Below, in pieces: positions 37,495 through 44,739 of a DNA stretch of 64,000 nt. The position numbers and the translations under genes are program-made. Positions within the stretch are counted from its first letter, which is position 1, and each line of letters starts with the position of its first letter. The DNA is from an uncultured Algibacter sp. (lineage in GTDB: Bacteria > Bacteroidota > Bacteroidia > Flavobacteriales > Flavobacteriaceae). The stretch covers positions 372,001-436,000 of the forward strand of contig NZ_CANLGU010000002.1 in NCBI RefSeq assembly GCF_947490405.1, given 5' to 3'. The notes beneath the pieces were generated by a model. That model saw only the letters and a list, made by a program, of their open reading frames with translations, did no database searches and was not told the DNA's origin.

Positions 37495-37560
37495 AAAAAA
37501 AATCTTCAAATTTTAAAAACCTGAAAAGTCTGTAAATGTTTTTTTTAAAATCCTTACCAC

Positions 37561-38181
37561 TTAAATCAAACTAGAAAAAACATACTTCATTTCTGTTGCT
37601 ATCTGTAAACTCCGTTTCAAATAAGTTTCAGTTTGCAGTGGTGTACCATCAGATTTTTTAGGGTCTTCATAAGTTATAGGAATACGTTTGTCACAACCTA
37701 AAACCATAGGACACGCTTCATCTGCCGATGAACACGTCATGATTGCAGCAAACTCAGAAGTAGGATTAAACGCATTACTAAATTCTTTTGAAAAAGCTAT
37801 AAGTGCAGGTTCATTTTCTGAAAACTTGATACTGTAAACTGGATTATTTCCATCAGATAATGTATTGATTTTAAACCCTTGATTAACTAAAGTTTCTCCA
37901 ACTTTTGGAAACATAGCTGTAGCTTCAGTGCCTCCAGAATAACAAGACACATTATTAATACTATAATATGCTGCCATAGTTTGCGCCCAAATTTGAGACA
38001 AATGACTGCGTCTTGAGTTATGCGTACAAATAAAATTTAGGCGTATAGATTTATTAGATTCTATTTTATTTTGTAAATAACCAATTAAAGGTTTTAGTAT
38101 AGCTTTTCTGCCTTCTGAAATTTTATTTATTTCTAATGCATTTATAGTATTAGAAATACTTTCAAATAATATAGTATTCAT
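37561..38181 (-). CDS. Arsenate reductase-like low-molecular-weight phosphatase
   Basis: 206 residues with the LMW tyrosine phosphatase/ArsC fold. The P-loop FICTHNSRRSHLSQ holds nucleophile Cys52 and Arg58 (CX5R), after an N-terminal extension of about 45 residues. MTCSSADEACPMVLGCDKR (about 146-164) supplies possible redox cysteines for disulfide relay, and ITYEDPKKSDGTP carries the general-acid Asp-Pro. It probably reduces arsenate to arsenite or dephosphorylates a substrate, using thioredoxin. It is the last gene of a leftward arsR-DUF6428 unit. No Acr3 or ArsB pump gene follows; the next 190 bp hold the dispersed repeat. Confidence 0.88.
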   Translation of the reverse strand: MNTILFESISNTINALEINKISEGRKAILKPLIGYLQNKIESNKSIRLNFICTHNSRRSHLSQIWAQTMAAYYSINNVSCYSGGTEATAMFPKVGETLVNQGFKINTLSDGNNPVYSIKFSENEPALIAFSKEFSNAFNPTSEFAAIMTCSSADEACPMVLGCDKRIPITYEDPKKSDGTPLQTETYLKRSLQIATEMKYVFSSLI

Positions 38182-38193
38182 GTATCTTATATA

Positions 38194-38703
38194 TTAACAG
38201 CAACCTGAACTTGGTGAGCAACAAGATTCAACTTTCTCTTTTACTTTTTCTGCAACCTCAACAACGCTCTCTGGAACCCCACAAAGTTCTTTAGCTTTAC
38301 AGTCTGTTTTTTGAATGGCGAGCTTAATGATTATATTTTGGTTTTGTATTTCAAAATCATTAACAAATAATTGAGCGGTATGAAAATTTGCATTGCTGTA
38401 TTCAAATTTAACCTCAGACTCTAAGTCATAAGATTTCATCTTACCAACCTTATTCAAAATACCAAGTGCTTTTAGTACAGACATATATTCTGTTTTTCCT
38501 TTTTCTAAAGGACTTTCCCATAATTGAATAATGGTTTCATTCCAAGAATCTGTTTGTGCGCCACAGTCTACAGAATCAACTTTAATATGCTTTACTTCAG
38601 TAATATGGTAATTAGCACCAACTAATAGATCTGGCGCGTATTCGAACAATAAGGATTTGTCCTTATTTTGTTCTAATACCTGAAAAAATTCTTGAGTTTT
38701 CAT
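38194..38703 (-). CDS. DUF6428 family protein with Cys-rich tail
   Basis: 169 residues, cytoplasmic. It begins MKTQEFFQVLEQNKDKSLLF and contains HITEVKHIKVDSVDCGAQTD and ETIIQLWES. It ends in ESCCSPSSGCC, a likely thiol metal(loid)-binding tail. The family is known to me mainly from its place between ArsR-type regulators and arsenate reductase-like phosphatases in Bacteroidota; its biochemical role is unknown. Spacing of 12 bp to the phosphatase gene and 35 bp from the regulator gene supports one operon. The cysteines suggest binding of arsenite or another soft metal. Confidence 0.85.
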   Translation of the reverse strand: MKTQEFFQVLEQNKDKSLLFEYAPDLLVGANYHITEVKHIKVDSVDCGAQTDSWNETIIQLWESPLEKGKTEYMSVLKALGILNKVGKMKSYDLESEVKFEYSNANFHTAQLFVNDFEIQNQNIIIKLAIQKTDCKAKELCGVPESVVEVAEKVKEKVESCCSPSSGCC

Positions 38704-38738
38704 ATATACTTTAATTTTTTTTATTGTTATAATAGTGT

Positions 38739-39062
38739 TTAACAGCAGTTAGACTTTGCATTATTAAAAAAAGTGTTTAGTTGTTCTTGTATTTCAGACC
38801 ATCGTTCTACATTTATACAATAACACATACGCTTACCTTCAACTTCGCCTTTGAGTAAATTAATGCTTTTTAGTTCTTTTAAATGTTGAGAAATTGTGGC
38901 CTGTGCTAATCCAATTTCATCAACTAAATCACTACAAATACAAGCGTTTTGTTTACTTACATACTGTAATATTGCTACACGAGCAGGATGCCCTAACACT
39001 TTAAAAAACTGTGCCAAATCATTTTGCTTATCTGTAAATATTTGAGTTTTTGTAACGCCCAT
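38739..39062 (-). CDS. arsR: ArsR-family transcriptional repressor
   Basis: 107 residues, winged helix-turn-helix (VLGHPARVAILQYVSKQNAC, LAQATISQHLKELKSINLL). Cys41 and Cys43 in NACICSDLV match the CxC arsenite-sensing site in the recognition region, and a C-terminal Cys-Cys pair (106-107) may add ligands. It probably represses its own operon until arsenite or antimonite binds. A 12-bp palindrome sits 12 bp upstream of the start. Arsenic specificity is inferred from the neighbours. Confidence 0.9.
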   Translation of the reverse strand: MGVTKTQIFTDKQNDLAQFFKVLGHPARVAILQYVSKQNACICSDLVDEIGLAQATISQHLKELKSINLLKGEVEGKRMCYCINVERWSEIQEQLNTFFNNAKSNCC

Positions 39063-39073
39063 AAGTAAACTAT

Positions 39074-39085
39074 ATATTGCAATAT
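39074..39085. promoter_or_regulatory. Candidate ArsR operator (12-bp palindrome)
   Basis: ATATTGCAATAT is a perfect palindrome 12 bp before the arsR start codon, where an autoregulating repressor would block transcription. There is only one copy by eye. Confidence 0.45.
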
Positions 39086-39104
39086 TACGATGTTAATTTG
39101 ATTT

Positions 39105-39137
39105 AAAAAAGTCAAAACATTTTTTTTTGACTTTTTT
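39105..39137 (-). terminator. Terminator of the TM2-domain gene
   Basis: AAAAAAGTCAAAA (39105-39117) and TTTTGACTTTTTT (39125-39137) are perfect complements around 7 nt, 27 bp past the TM2 gene stop, with T runs in both directions. It insulates the ars unit. Confidence 0.8.
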
Positions 39138-39163
39138 AAATATTTATATCTTTCTAAAAGGTA

Positions 39164-39616
39164 TTAAAACCAAGGCTTTTGGCCAACTTGGTAAGTATTA
39201 TAAAATTCCTCGTCAGATTTGGTCAAATAAATAATTCCCTCTATTAAACCAACAATACTCATTAATCCAACACCAATACCACAAGTAAACCCACCAATTA
39301 TTAATGTGACAACAAGCATAATAATTCCTTCCTTGTTATAACCTAAAATAAATTTATGAATTCCTAATGCTCCTAATAAAATAGCCAAAATACCAGCAAG
39401 CACTTTTTTGTTCTCTCCAGTAGCCTTTTCATATACTTCTTTTGCCTCATCAGCAAAATCAGATGCAGCTTCTTTTGCTTCACTAGCAAATTCTTTAGCT
39501 TTTTCTTTTGCATCATCTGCTAGCTCACCAGCTTTATCAGCCGCTTTTTTTGCACCTTCTTTAGCATCACCTAACATATCGTTAAGGTCGTCACTTAAAT
39601 TTTTATCATCAGACAT
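39164..39616 (-). CDS. TM2-domain membrane protein with long amphipathic helix
   Basis: 150 residues. The first 70 are Ala/Lys/Glu/Asp-rich with repeats like AKEGAKKAADKAGELADD and EFASEAKEAASDFADEAKEV, giving a long amphipathic helix like those of LEA or apolipoprotein-type proteins. After it come the two TM helices of a TM2 domain (VLAGILAILLGALGIHKFILG, then IIMLVVTLIIGGFTCGIGVGLMSIVGLIEGIIYL), ending in EEFYNTYQVGQKPWF. It is probably an inner-membrane protein. TM2 proteins are widespread and of unknown function. It lies beside TauE but is not clearly in its operon (87 bp gap). Confidence 0.85.
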   Translation of the reverse strand: MSDDKNLSDDLNDMLGDAKEGAKKAADKAGELADDAKEKAKEFASEAKEAASDFADEAKEVYEKATGENKKVLAGILAILLGALGIHKFILGYNKEGIIMLVVTLIIGGFTCGIGVGLMSIVGLIEGIIYLTKSDEEFYNTYQVGQKPWF

Positions 39617-39703
39617 TTTCTTTTATTTTTTTGGTTAGACTCTAAAGTTAATAAAAATAACTTTTTATAACTATATGTATATTAAATTATTAAAATGTTA
39701 CAA

Positions 39704-40468
39704 TTATTTAATTAACATAATAATACCTCCAATAGCAGTAACGATAAGAATAAAACGTCTGTAATTAACATTGGATATTAATTTTACAACACGAGCCCCA
39801 AGAAAAAAACCAGCTACAATTATTGGAACTAAGGTTAAATTGAGCACTAAACTTTCTTTGGTTACCGTTTTCCAAACAAAAAAGTGGAATGGCAGCTTAA
39901 AAACGTTAATGATAAAAAACAACCAAGCACCCGTACCAATAAACTCGTTTTTGGGTAAGCGCATTGCCAGAAAATAAATATTTGAAATAGGGCCTGCTAA
40001 ATTTCCAATCATGGTTGTAAAACCTGCGAGAAATCCCGCTGAGTTTGAAAACACTTTATTATGAGGAATCGTATTGTTCTTTTTCTTTTCAAAAAACCAC
40101 ATAATACCAATAGAGCCAATAATTATTATGGCCATAATACGTTTAAAAACTACTTCAGAAATAGTATCACCAACCCAAACGCCTACTAAAACACCAATAA
40201 TCATTGAGGGCATTAACTTTTTTATAAAACGCCATTGCGTATGCCGATTGTAATAACTAACCGCAACAATATCTGCAGAGATTAGCATGGGTAATAAAAT
40301 GCCCGTAGATGCTTTTTCACCAAAAACAAATGCCAGTATTAAAATAATGATGATGCCTATACCCTTAATACCAGACTTTGAAAAGCCTAAAATAAAAGCA
40401 GCTAAAAAAATGGCGACCCATTGAAGTTGAGATAAACCGTGCGATTGAAGAATTTCTAAATAAGACAA
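39704..40468 (-). CDS. Sulfite exporter TauE/SafE family membrane protein
   Basis: 254 residues, seven or eight hydrophobic segments. It begins with a hydrophobic helix (WVAIFLAAFILGFSKSGIKG, about 17-36), where the FSKSGIKG loop is characteristic of TauE/SafE. A matching second repeat contains AGFLAGFTTMIGNLAGPISN near residues 148-168. The family moves organic anions such as sulfite, sulfoacetate or sulfolactate across the inner membrane, but the substrate here is unknown. It is last in the leftward DUF4199-DUF1801-VOC-VOC operon (23 bp gap). Confidence 0.88.
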   Translation of the reverse strand: MSYLEILQSHGLSQLQWVAIFLAAFILGFSKSGIKGIGIIIILILAFVFGEKASTGILLPMLISADIVAVSYYNRHTQWRFIKKLMPSMIIGVLVGVWVGDTISEVVFKRIMAIIIIGSIGIMWFFEKKKNNTIPHNKVFSNSAGFLAGFTTMIGNLAGPISNIYFLAMRLPKNEFIGTGAWLFFIINVFKLPFHFFVWKTVTKESLVLNLTLVPIIVAGFFLGARVVKLISNVNYRRFILIVTAIGGIIMLIK

Positions 40469-40491
40469 AGTGTGTTTTTATGTGGATAAAA

Positions 40492-40878
40492 TTACAAAAA
40501 AGCACTATCTATAGGTTCCCATAATTCTATTTTATTTCCATCGTTATCTAGAATCCAACCAAACTTACCATATTCATACTCTTCTACTTCACCCACAATT
40601 GTAACCCCTTCAGCTTTTAAAACTTTTAATAATTCTTTTAAATTCTCAACGCGATAATTAAACATAAAGTCTTTTTTAGAAGGCTCATAGTGTTTAGTAT
40701 CTTCTGGAAAAGGGCTCCATTGTGTAGAACACTTGTTACCTGCATTATCTTTCCACCAAAAAGTACAACCGTAATCATCTGTATTAAACCCTAAATGTTT
40801 TTTGTACCAATCTTTTGATGCTTTTGGATCTTTGGTTTTAAAAAATAACCCGCCTATTCCTGTTACTCGATTTTTCAT
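40492..40878 (-). CDS. VOC-family (glyoxalase-like) protein
   Basis: 128 residues with two beta-alpha-beta-beta-beta modules. It starts VTGIGGLFFKTKDPKASKDW, has WYKKHLGFNTDDYG, and ends KFGWILDNDGNKIELWEP, where the final Glu is the usual metal ligand. No substrate can be assigned; the family includes glyoxalases, dioxygenases and resistance proteins. It lies 15 bp after another VOC gene in the same operon. Confidence 0.88.
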   Translation of the reverse strand: MKNRVTGIGGLFFKTKDPKASKDWYKKHLGFNTDDYGCTFWWKDNAGNKCSTQWSPFPEDTKHYEPSKKDFMFNYRVENLKELLKVLKAEGVTIVGEVEEYEYGKFGWILDNDGNKIELWEPIDSAFL

Positions 40879-40893
40879 TTTAATTGATTCAAT

Positions 40894-41265
40894 TTAAACA
40901 TGTTGGTCGATAAGAATAGTATTTCCATCAGGATCATAGAGAACAAGACTCGCTGGTCCTGTTGAATTTTTATCTGCTTCCCTTTCAAGCTTAAGATTAT
41001 TGTCTTTTAAATGCTTTTGAATGGTTCTTATGTCATCAAATGGTTCAACTTTATTTGCATTTTCATCCCAACCAGGATTAAAGGTTAATATATTTTGTTC
41101 AAATATGCCTTGAAAAAGGCCTATAAGTGCGTTTCCATTTTTCATGATGAGATAATTCATTTCTATATCGCCAGCAAACTTTGTGAATCCTAATGTTTCA
41201 TAAAACTGTTTTGATGCCTTAATATCTTTAACATTTAGGCTTGTTGAAAATGCTCCTAATTTCAT
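40894..41265 (-). CDS. VOC-family (glyoxalase-like) protein
   Basis: 123 residues. MKLGAFSTSLNVKDIKASKQ then FYETLGF and LVLYDPDGNTILIDQHV are typical VOC segments. The N-terminal module has SLNVKD in place of the His ligand, and the C-terminal ligand position reads ILIDQH rather than a clear Glu, so metal binding is uncertain. It does not look like a recent duplicate of the next gene. Confidence 0.86.
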   Translation of the reverse strand: MKLGAFSTSLNVKDIKASKQFYETLGFTKFAGDIEMNYLIMKNGNALIGLFQGIFEQNILTFNPGWDENANKVEPFDDIRTIQKHLKDNNLKLEREADKNSTGPASLVLYDPDGNTILIDQHV

Positions 41266-41285
41266 ATTGCTAATTTTATTAATAA

Positions 41286-41747
41286 TTATTTTTTAATAGC
41301 CGATTCGTAAATATTTATCCATTCTTGAACGGTTAACTTCTTTGATAATTCTCCTATTAACTCATAGGGTATTTGGTCTACTTTTTTAAAGCGAATACAA
41401 CTTTTTCCCATGTCTAATTTAAGCTTAGAATACTTTGGGTATTCTGATACAAACCAATCATGTATCGCTTTTGTTGAATATATTCCGCTATGGTAAAGGT
41501 TTATTGAATTTTTCTGTGATGCAAAACTCATAAAAGGTAAAGGCTCTTTAGGGTTGCAATGATAACCATCTGGATAAACAGAATGTGGAACATAATAACC
41601 TATCATACCATATTGTATGCCTTCTTCAAAGCCTTTAGGAAGGTTTTTATTTATAATTTTTCTCAGTTTTTTTAGAGCAGCCTGTCGTTCCTCTGGAACT
41701 TGGTTTATATAGTCTTCTGGTGATGTAGCTTTATACTGCATAGTCAA
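41286..41747 (-). CDS. DUF1801 domain protein (YdhG-like)
   Basis: 153 residues, cytoplasmic, single DUF1801 domain. It has the YINQVPEERQAALKKLRKII helix at the start, FEEGIQYGMIGYYV in the middle, and KSCIRFKKVDQIPYELIGEL near the end. The fold is small alpha/beta and the family has no assigned activity. It belongs to the leftward operon headed by the DUF4199 gene (1 bp gap) and precedes the VOC gene by 20 bp. Confidence 0.85.
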   Translation of the reverse strand: MTMQYKATSPEDYINQVPEERQAALKKLRKIINKNLPKGFEEGIQYGMIGYYVPHSVYPDGYHCNPKEPLPFMSFASQKNSINLYHSGIYSTKAIHDWFVSEYPKYSKLKLDMGKSCIRFKKVDQIPYELIGELSKKLTVQEWINIYESAIKK

Positions 41748-41748
41748 A

Positions 41749-42255
41749 TTATTTACGTTGAAGAATTAATCCTGAAATTAAAGATATGATAAATCCGAGA
41801 ATCATAACGGATACAAACATCATCAAAGCCATAAAACTAGGGCTTCCATAATCTTCCATTTGTTGTGTTAACTCAGCCGTTTTAAGTTTTACTTCTTCAG
41901 CAGATAATGTTTCTTCCATTTTTTTAATAGAATACTCTAAATATTCACTTGCAAAATCTGGGTTTATATATGAGGTATAAATGTAATCGAAAACGGCAAC
42001 TCCAATTGCTGAAAATAAAGCTATTAGCATTCCAATTGCTATAGCTTTTCCTAAAGATATTTTTCCTTCATTTACTTTATCTCGGTAATGCTTAATCCCG
42101 AAATAAACAAACAATAGAGAGAGTATCATAGATGTATAACCTATAAGTTCTCCATAGTCATAATCTACACCCATTCCTAAAAAGAAAGGTAACCCAAATA
42201 ACAGAAAGCCGCTTATTAATGCATAAAGACCAAACTTAATTACAGTATTTTTCAT
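41749..42255 (-). CDS. DUF4199 membrane protein
   Basis: 168 residues with four hydrophobic segments (about 7-27, 35-53, 67-90, 144-165). Between the third and fourth lies a charged helix (EYSIKKMEETLSAEEVKLKT). This matches DUF4199, a Bacteroidota inner-membrane family of unknown function. It is the first gene of the operon extending to TauE, and the LuxR-type membrane regulator lies 267 bp upstream, so the regulator may control it. Confidence 0.85.
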   Translation of the reverse strand: MKNTVIKFGLYALISGFLLFGLPFFLGMGVDYDYGELIGYTSMILSLLFVYFGIKHYRDKVNEGKISLGKAIAIGMLIALFSAIGVAVFDYIYTSYINPDFASEYLEYSIKKMEETLSAEEVKLKTAELTQQMEDYGSPSFMALMMFVSVMILGFIISLISGLILQRK

Positions 42256-42315
42256 TTTAAATTATTTTATACCAAATAAACATTAATATAACTGACTAAA
42301 TTCGTTTCTATTTAC

Positions 42316-42333
42316 TTTATATTTCAATATAAA
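42316..42333. promoter_or_regulatory. 8-bp palindrome upstream of DUF4199 operon
   Basis: TTTATATT-TC-AATATAAA, 60 bp before the DUF4199 start. A candidate operator, but in AT-rich DNA it may be chance. Confidence 0.25.
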
Positions 42334-42477
42334 ATAAAACCGTAACTAAGGCTATGCTTATATTTTCTATTTCATCTAAATAAAATATAATTCAAATTTA
42401 TTATCAATCATATTAAAATTTATTTGGTAATTGATTAGTAAGCCAAAAGTAGGGAGATATGAAGATAAGAAGCTCAT

Positions 42478-42507
42478 ACTAAAGTACTAATTTGATACTA
42501 CTTTAGT
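42478..42507. promoter_or_regulatory. 9-bp inverted repeat between LuxR-type gene and DUF4199 operon
   Basis: ACTAAAGTA (42478-42486) and TACTTTAGT (42499-42507) are perfect complements, 16 bp past the regulator stop. No T run is present, so a regulatory site or a weak terminator are both possible. Confidence 0.35.
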
Positions 42508-42522
42508 TGTAAAACCCCTAAA

Positions 42523-42933
42523 TTATATAATATTTAGATCTTTTGAAATTTGAATTGCCTGTGTACGACGTTTAGCATTTAGCTTTAAGAGTAAACTTGA
42601 AACATGTGTCTTAATTGTACTTTCTGAAACAAATAATTTCTTTGCTATTTCATGATTAGATAAACCCAAGGCCACTTCTTTTAATACTTCGTATTCTCGT
42701 TTACTAAGGCCTAATTCTTCAACTTTTTGAAGGTTTATTTGATCGTTAGAGGTTTCTGGTTGTTTTTGGGTTTTCTTATTAATAAATATACCTATACCTA
42801 AAAAAGCAATAGCTATAATTGCCATAATATATTCAATATTTAAATCGCCACTAATAACAGTATACTTGCTAAATTGAAATAGAAGTAATAACGCCAAAAT
42901 TAGTAGAGAAAAAACAAGAACAGTTTTCTTCAT
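42523..42933 (-). CDS. Membrane-anchored LuxR-type HTH regulator without receiver
   Basis: 136 residues. Two hydrophobic segments (about 4-22 and 34-51) are followed by a short linker and a LuxR-type helix-turn-helix (about 72-134: GLSKREYEVLKEVALGLSNH, then LFVSESTIKTHVSSLLLKLN). It has no receiver domain or Asp phosphoacceptor, so it would be a one-component regulator held at the inner membrane. A start farther upstream is not available. It lies upstream of the DUF4199 operon. The input signal is unknown. Confidence 0.88.
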   Translation of the reverse strand: MKKTVLVFSLLILALLLLFQFSKYTVISGDLNIEYIMAIIAIAFLGIGIFINKKTQKQPETSNDQINLQKVEELGLSKREYEVLKEVALGLSNHEIAKKLFVSESTIKTHVSSLLLKLNAKRRTQAIQISKDLNII

Positions 42934-43045
42934 GCTTTAAAAATAAAGAATTTATTAAAACAAATTGTGCTTATAGTGTAGCTATAAAATTATGACAATT
43001 TTCCTTTTAAGCTTTTTGTTTAAAAACCTAAATTCGGGTATTTAG

Positions 43046-43113
43046 ATTCCCATTTTATTCATAGACTTTTATTTCAAATTAATGAATTCATGAATCTTTG
43101 ATTTCATGGGAAT
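43046..43113. repeat. Inverted repeat ATTCCCAT/ATGGGAAT with flanking palindromes
   Basis: ATTCCCAT (43046-43053) and ATGGGAAT (43106-43113) bracket about 50 bp that include the palindrome TGAATTCA; GACAA follows. It resembles the 'TTCATGGGAATGACA' short repeats I associate with flavobacterial intergenic DNA. No function can be assigned. Confidence 0.45.
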
Positions 43114-43164
43114 GACAATTTCAACATATACCTCGAAACTGATTGTCTGGGAATTTCTTTTCGA

Positions 43165-44100
43165 TTAAAAAAATTTAGCTTTAATTTTATCTACAATGGT
43201 TTGTGCTAGTTTTTCTTTGCTCTCTATAGTCCAACCGGCAACATGAGGTGTTAATAGTACATTTTTAGCTTCAATTAGGTATTGGAAAGCTTCTGGCATT
43301 TCTGCTGAAAATAGACTTTCAAAAGATTTTTTTTCGTACTCTAAAACATCAAGTCCAGCTCCTAAAACTTTTCCTGATTTTAAAGCAGAAACCAAATCTT
43401 TAGTCACTACACTTTTACCTCGAGCTGTGTTAATTAACCAGAATGAATTTTTAAAGGAATTGATAAATTGAGTGTTTATCATTCCTAAAGTTAATGGTGT
43501 TTGAGGGGTGTGTAAACTTACTACATCTACTTTTTCTTGGAATTCTGAAAGTGATACTTGTTTTGCATTTGCATCACCTACATTTTCTTTAATGTCATAA
43601 CAAAGCACCTCAACATCAAAGCCTCTTAGTTTTTTTGCAAAGGCTTTACCCATGTTTCCATAACCAATTAAGCCAACTGTTTTCCCATCTAATTCAATTC
43701 CTCTATTATCTTCTCTAAGCCATTTTCCATTTCTAACTTCATTATCTGCCTTATTAAGTTTATTAAAAAGTGATAATAACAACCCTAAACTATGTTCTCC
43801 AACAGCATTTCTATTGCCTTCTGGTGCAGAAATTAAATACACGCCTTTTTTTTCAGCATAATCGCAATCTATGTTTTCTAATCCTGCGCCAACACGTCCT
43901 ATGAATTTTAGGTTTGTTGCTGCATCAAGGAATTGTTTATCTATAGTAAAACGACTTCTTAATACTATACCATCATACTCGTGTATTTTGGTTTCCACTT
44001 GAGCTTTTGAAGATGTATAATCTTCGTGGTTTGTATAGCCTAAATCTTTAAGTTGATTTATTAGTAATTCGTGATTAGTATCTAAGTGTAATATTTTCAT
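43165..44100 (-). CDS. D-isomer-specific 2-hydroxyacid dehydrogenase (phosphoglycerate dehydrogenase-like)
   Basis: 311 residues, NAD-dependent. VGLIGYGNMGKAFAKKL (about 146-162) is the Rossmann GxGxxG. INTARGKSV carries the catalytic Arg, GLDVLEYEKKSF the Glu, and VLLTPHVAGWT the catalytic His. There is no C-terminal ACT domain, unlike long SerA. It may oxidise 3-phosphoglycerate for serine synthesis or reduce another 2-oxoacid; the context does not decide. The cupin gene lies immediately upstream. Confidence 0.92.
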   Translation of the reverse strand: MKILHLDTNHELLINQLKDLGYTNHEDYTSSKAQVETKIHEYDGIVLRSRFTIDKQFLDAATNLKFIGRVGAGLENIDCDYAEKKGVYLISAPEGNRNAVGEHSLGLLLSLFNKLNKADNEVRNGKWLREDNRGIELDGKTVGLIGYGNMGKAFAKKLRGFDVEVLCYDIKENVGDANAKQVSLSEFQEKVDVVSLHTPQTPLTLGMINTQFINSFKNSFWLINTARGKSVVTKDLVSALKSGKVLGAGLDVLEYEKKSFESLFSAEMPEAFQYLIEAKNVLLTPHVAGWTIESKEKLAQTIVDKIKAKFF

Positions 44101-44114
44101 ATGTGAATGATAAA

Positions 44115-44140
44115 GATCTCGACTGCGCTCGACCTGACAT
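44115..44140. repeat. Short palindromic repeat CTCGACTGCGCTCGAC
   Basis: Matches the TCGAGCGCAGTCGAG hairpin I associate with flavobacterial intergenic DNA, followed by CTGACA. It occupies the 44-bp gap between the cupin stop and the dehydrogenase start, so it would be in the transcript leader. Confidence 0.6.
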
Positions 44141-44144
44141 TTGA

Positions 44145-44510
44145 TTATATTTTTGGATAATGTGTTTGAGTTTTTTCGTATTTTACTTTTCCTGTGTGTG
44201 CAATATCTAACTTTTCGAATAGTAAAACATGTACCTCTTCATCATTCTTTGTACATGGGTTATGTTCTACACCTTTTGGAATTACTATTATCTCTCCTTC
44301 GTTTACAACCTCTGTTCTATCTCTGAATTGCATGTATAATGTGCCTTTAATCACTTGAAATAGCTCATCTTCATCATCATGACTATGCCATACAAACTCA
44401 CCTTTTAATTTTGCTAAAACAACTTGCATATTATCTACAACTGCAATTTGGTGTGGATGCCAATTTTTACTGAATTTGGTAAACTTTTCTTTAATATTAA
44501 TTGAATTCAT
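44145..44510 (-). CDS. Cupin-domain protein
   Basis: 121 residues, one jelly-roll. FVWHSHDDEDELFQVIKGTL provides the first cupin motif (two His, Glu/Asp), and VIPKGVEHNPCTK the second (His), giving a plausible metal site. The substrate is unknown; the small family is often annotated as a putative mannose-6-phosphate isomerase-like cupin. It is followed by the dehydrogenase gene and preceded by the dispersed repeat. Confidence 0.88.
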   Translation of the reverse strand: MNSINIKEKFTKFSKNWHPHQIAVVDNMQVVLAKLKGEFVWHSHDDEDELFQVIKGTLYMQFRDRTEVVNEGEIIVIPKGVEHNPCTKNDEEVHVLLFEKLDIAHTGKVKYEKTQTHYPKI

Positions 44511-44531
44511 GTTATAAAATTACGAAGTTTT

Positions 44532-44731
44532 GCGTTAGGGATTGCAGAGGAAATCCTTTTTAAAATTTGATAACTTATAATTGTGTTTTAATATAAAAAT
44601 TAACAGATTGCCACATCGCCCACTCCTCGCAATGACGTTTTAAAAAGATTGTAACGAAACATTTATGTTCATGAATTCCAAAATTTACAATAGAATGCAT
44701 GAATAAAAGCCCGACCCTTGTGGTAACGCCC
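44532..44731 (-). repeat. Dispersed 3'-flanking element, copy 2 (200 bp, with nested repeat)
   Basis: In the leftward direction it starts GGGCGTTACCACAAGGGTCG at 44731, 8 bp past the mgtE stop, and ends CAATCCCTAACGC at 44532. The interior is longer than in copy 1. AATCTTTTTAAAA pairs with TTTTAAAAAGGATT as an arm, and 44604-44637 is a separate repeat type. Confidence 0.75.
44604..44637. repeat. Nested repeat of the CAGATTGCC...CGCAATGACG type
   Basis: CAGATTGCCACATCGCCCAC continues with CTCCTCGCAATGACG. I associate this short repeat type with intergenic DNA of many bacteria. It sits wholly within copy 2 of the larger element, so it appears to be an insertion or part of a composite. Confidence 0.5.
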
Positions 44732-44739
44732 TAATGTAT

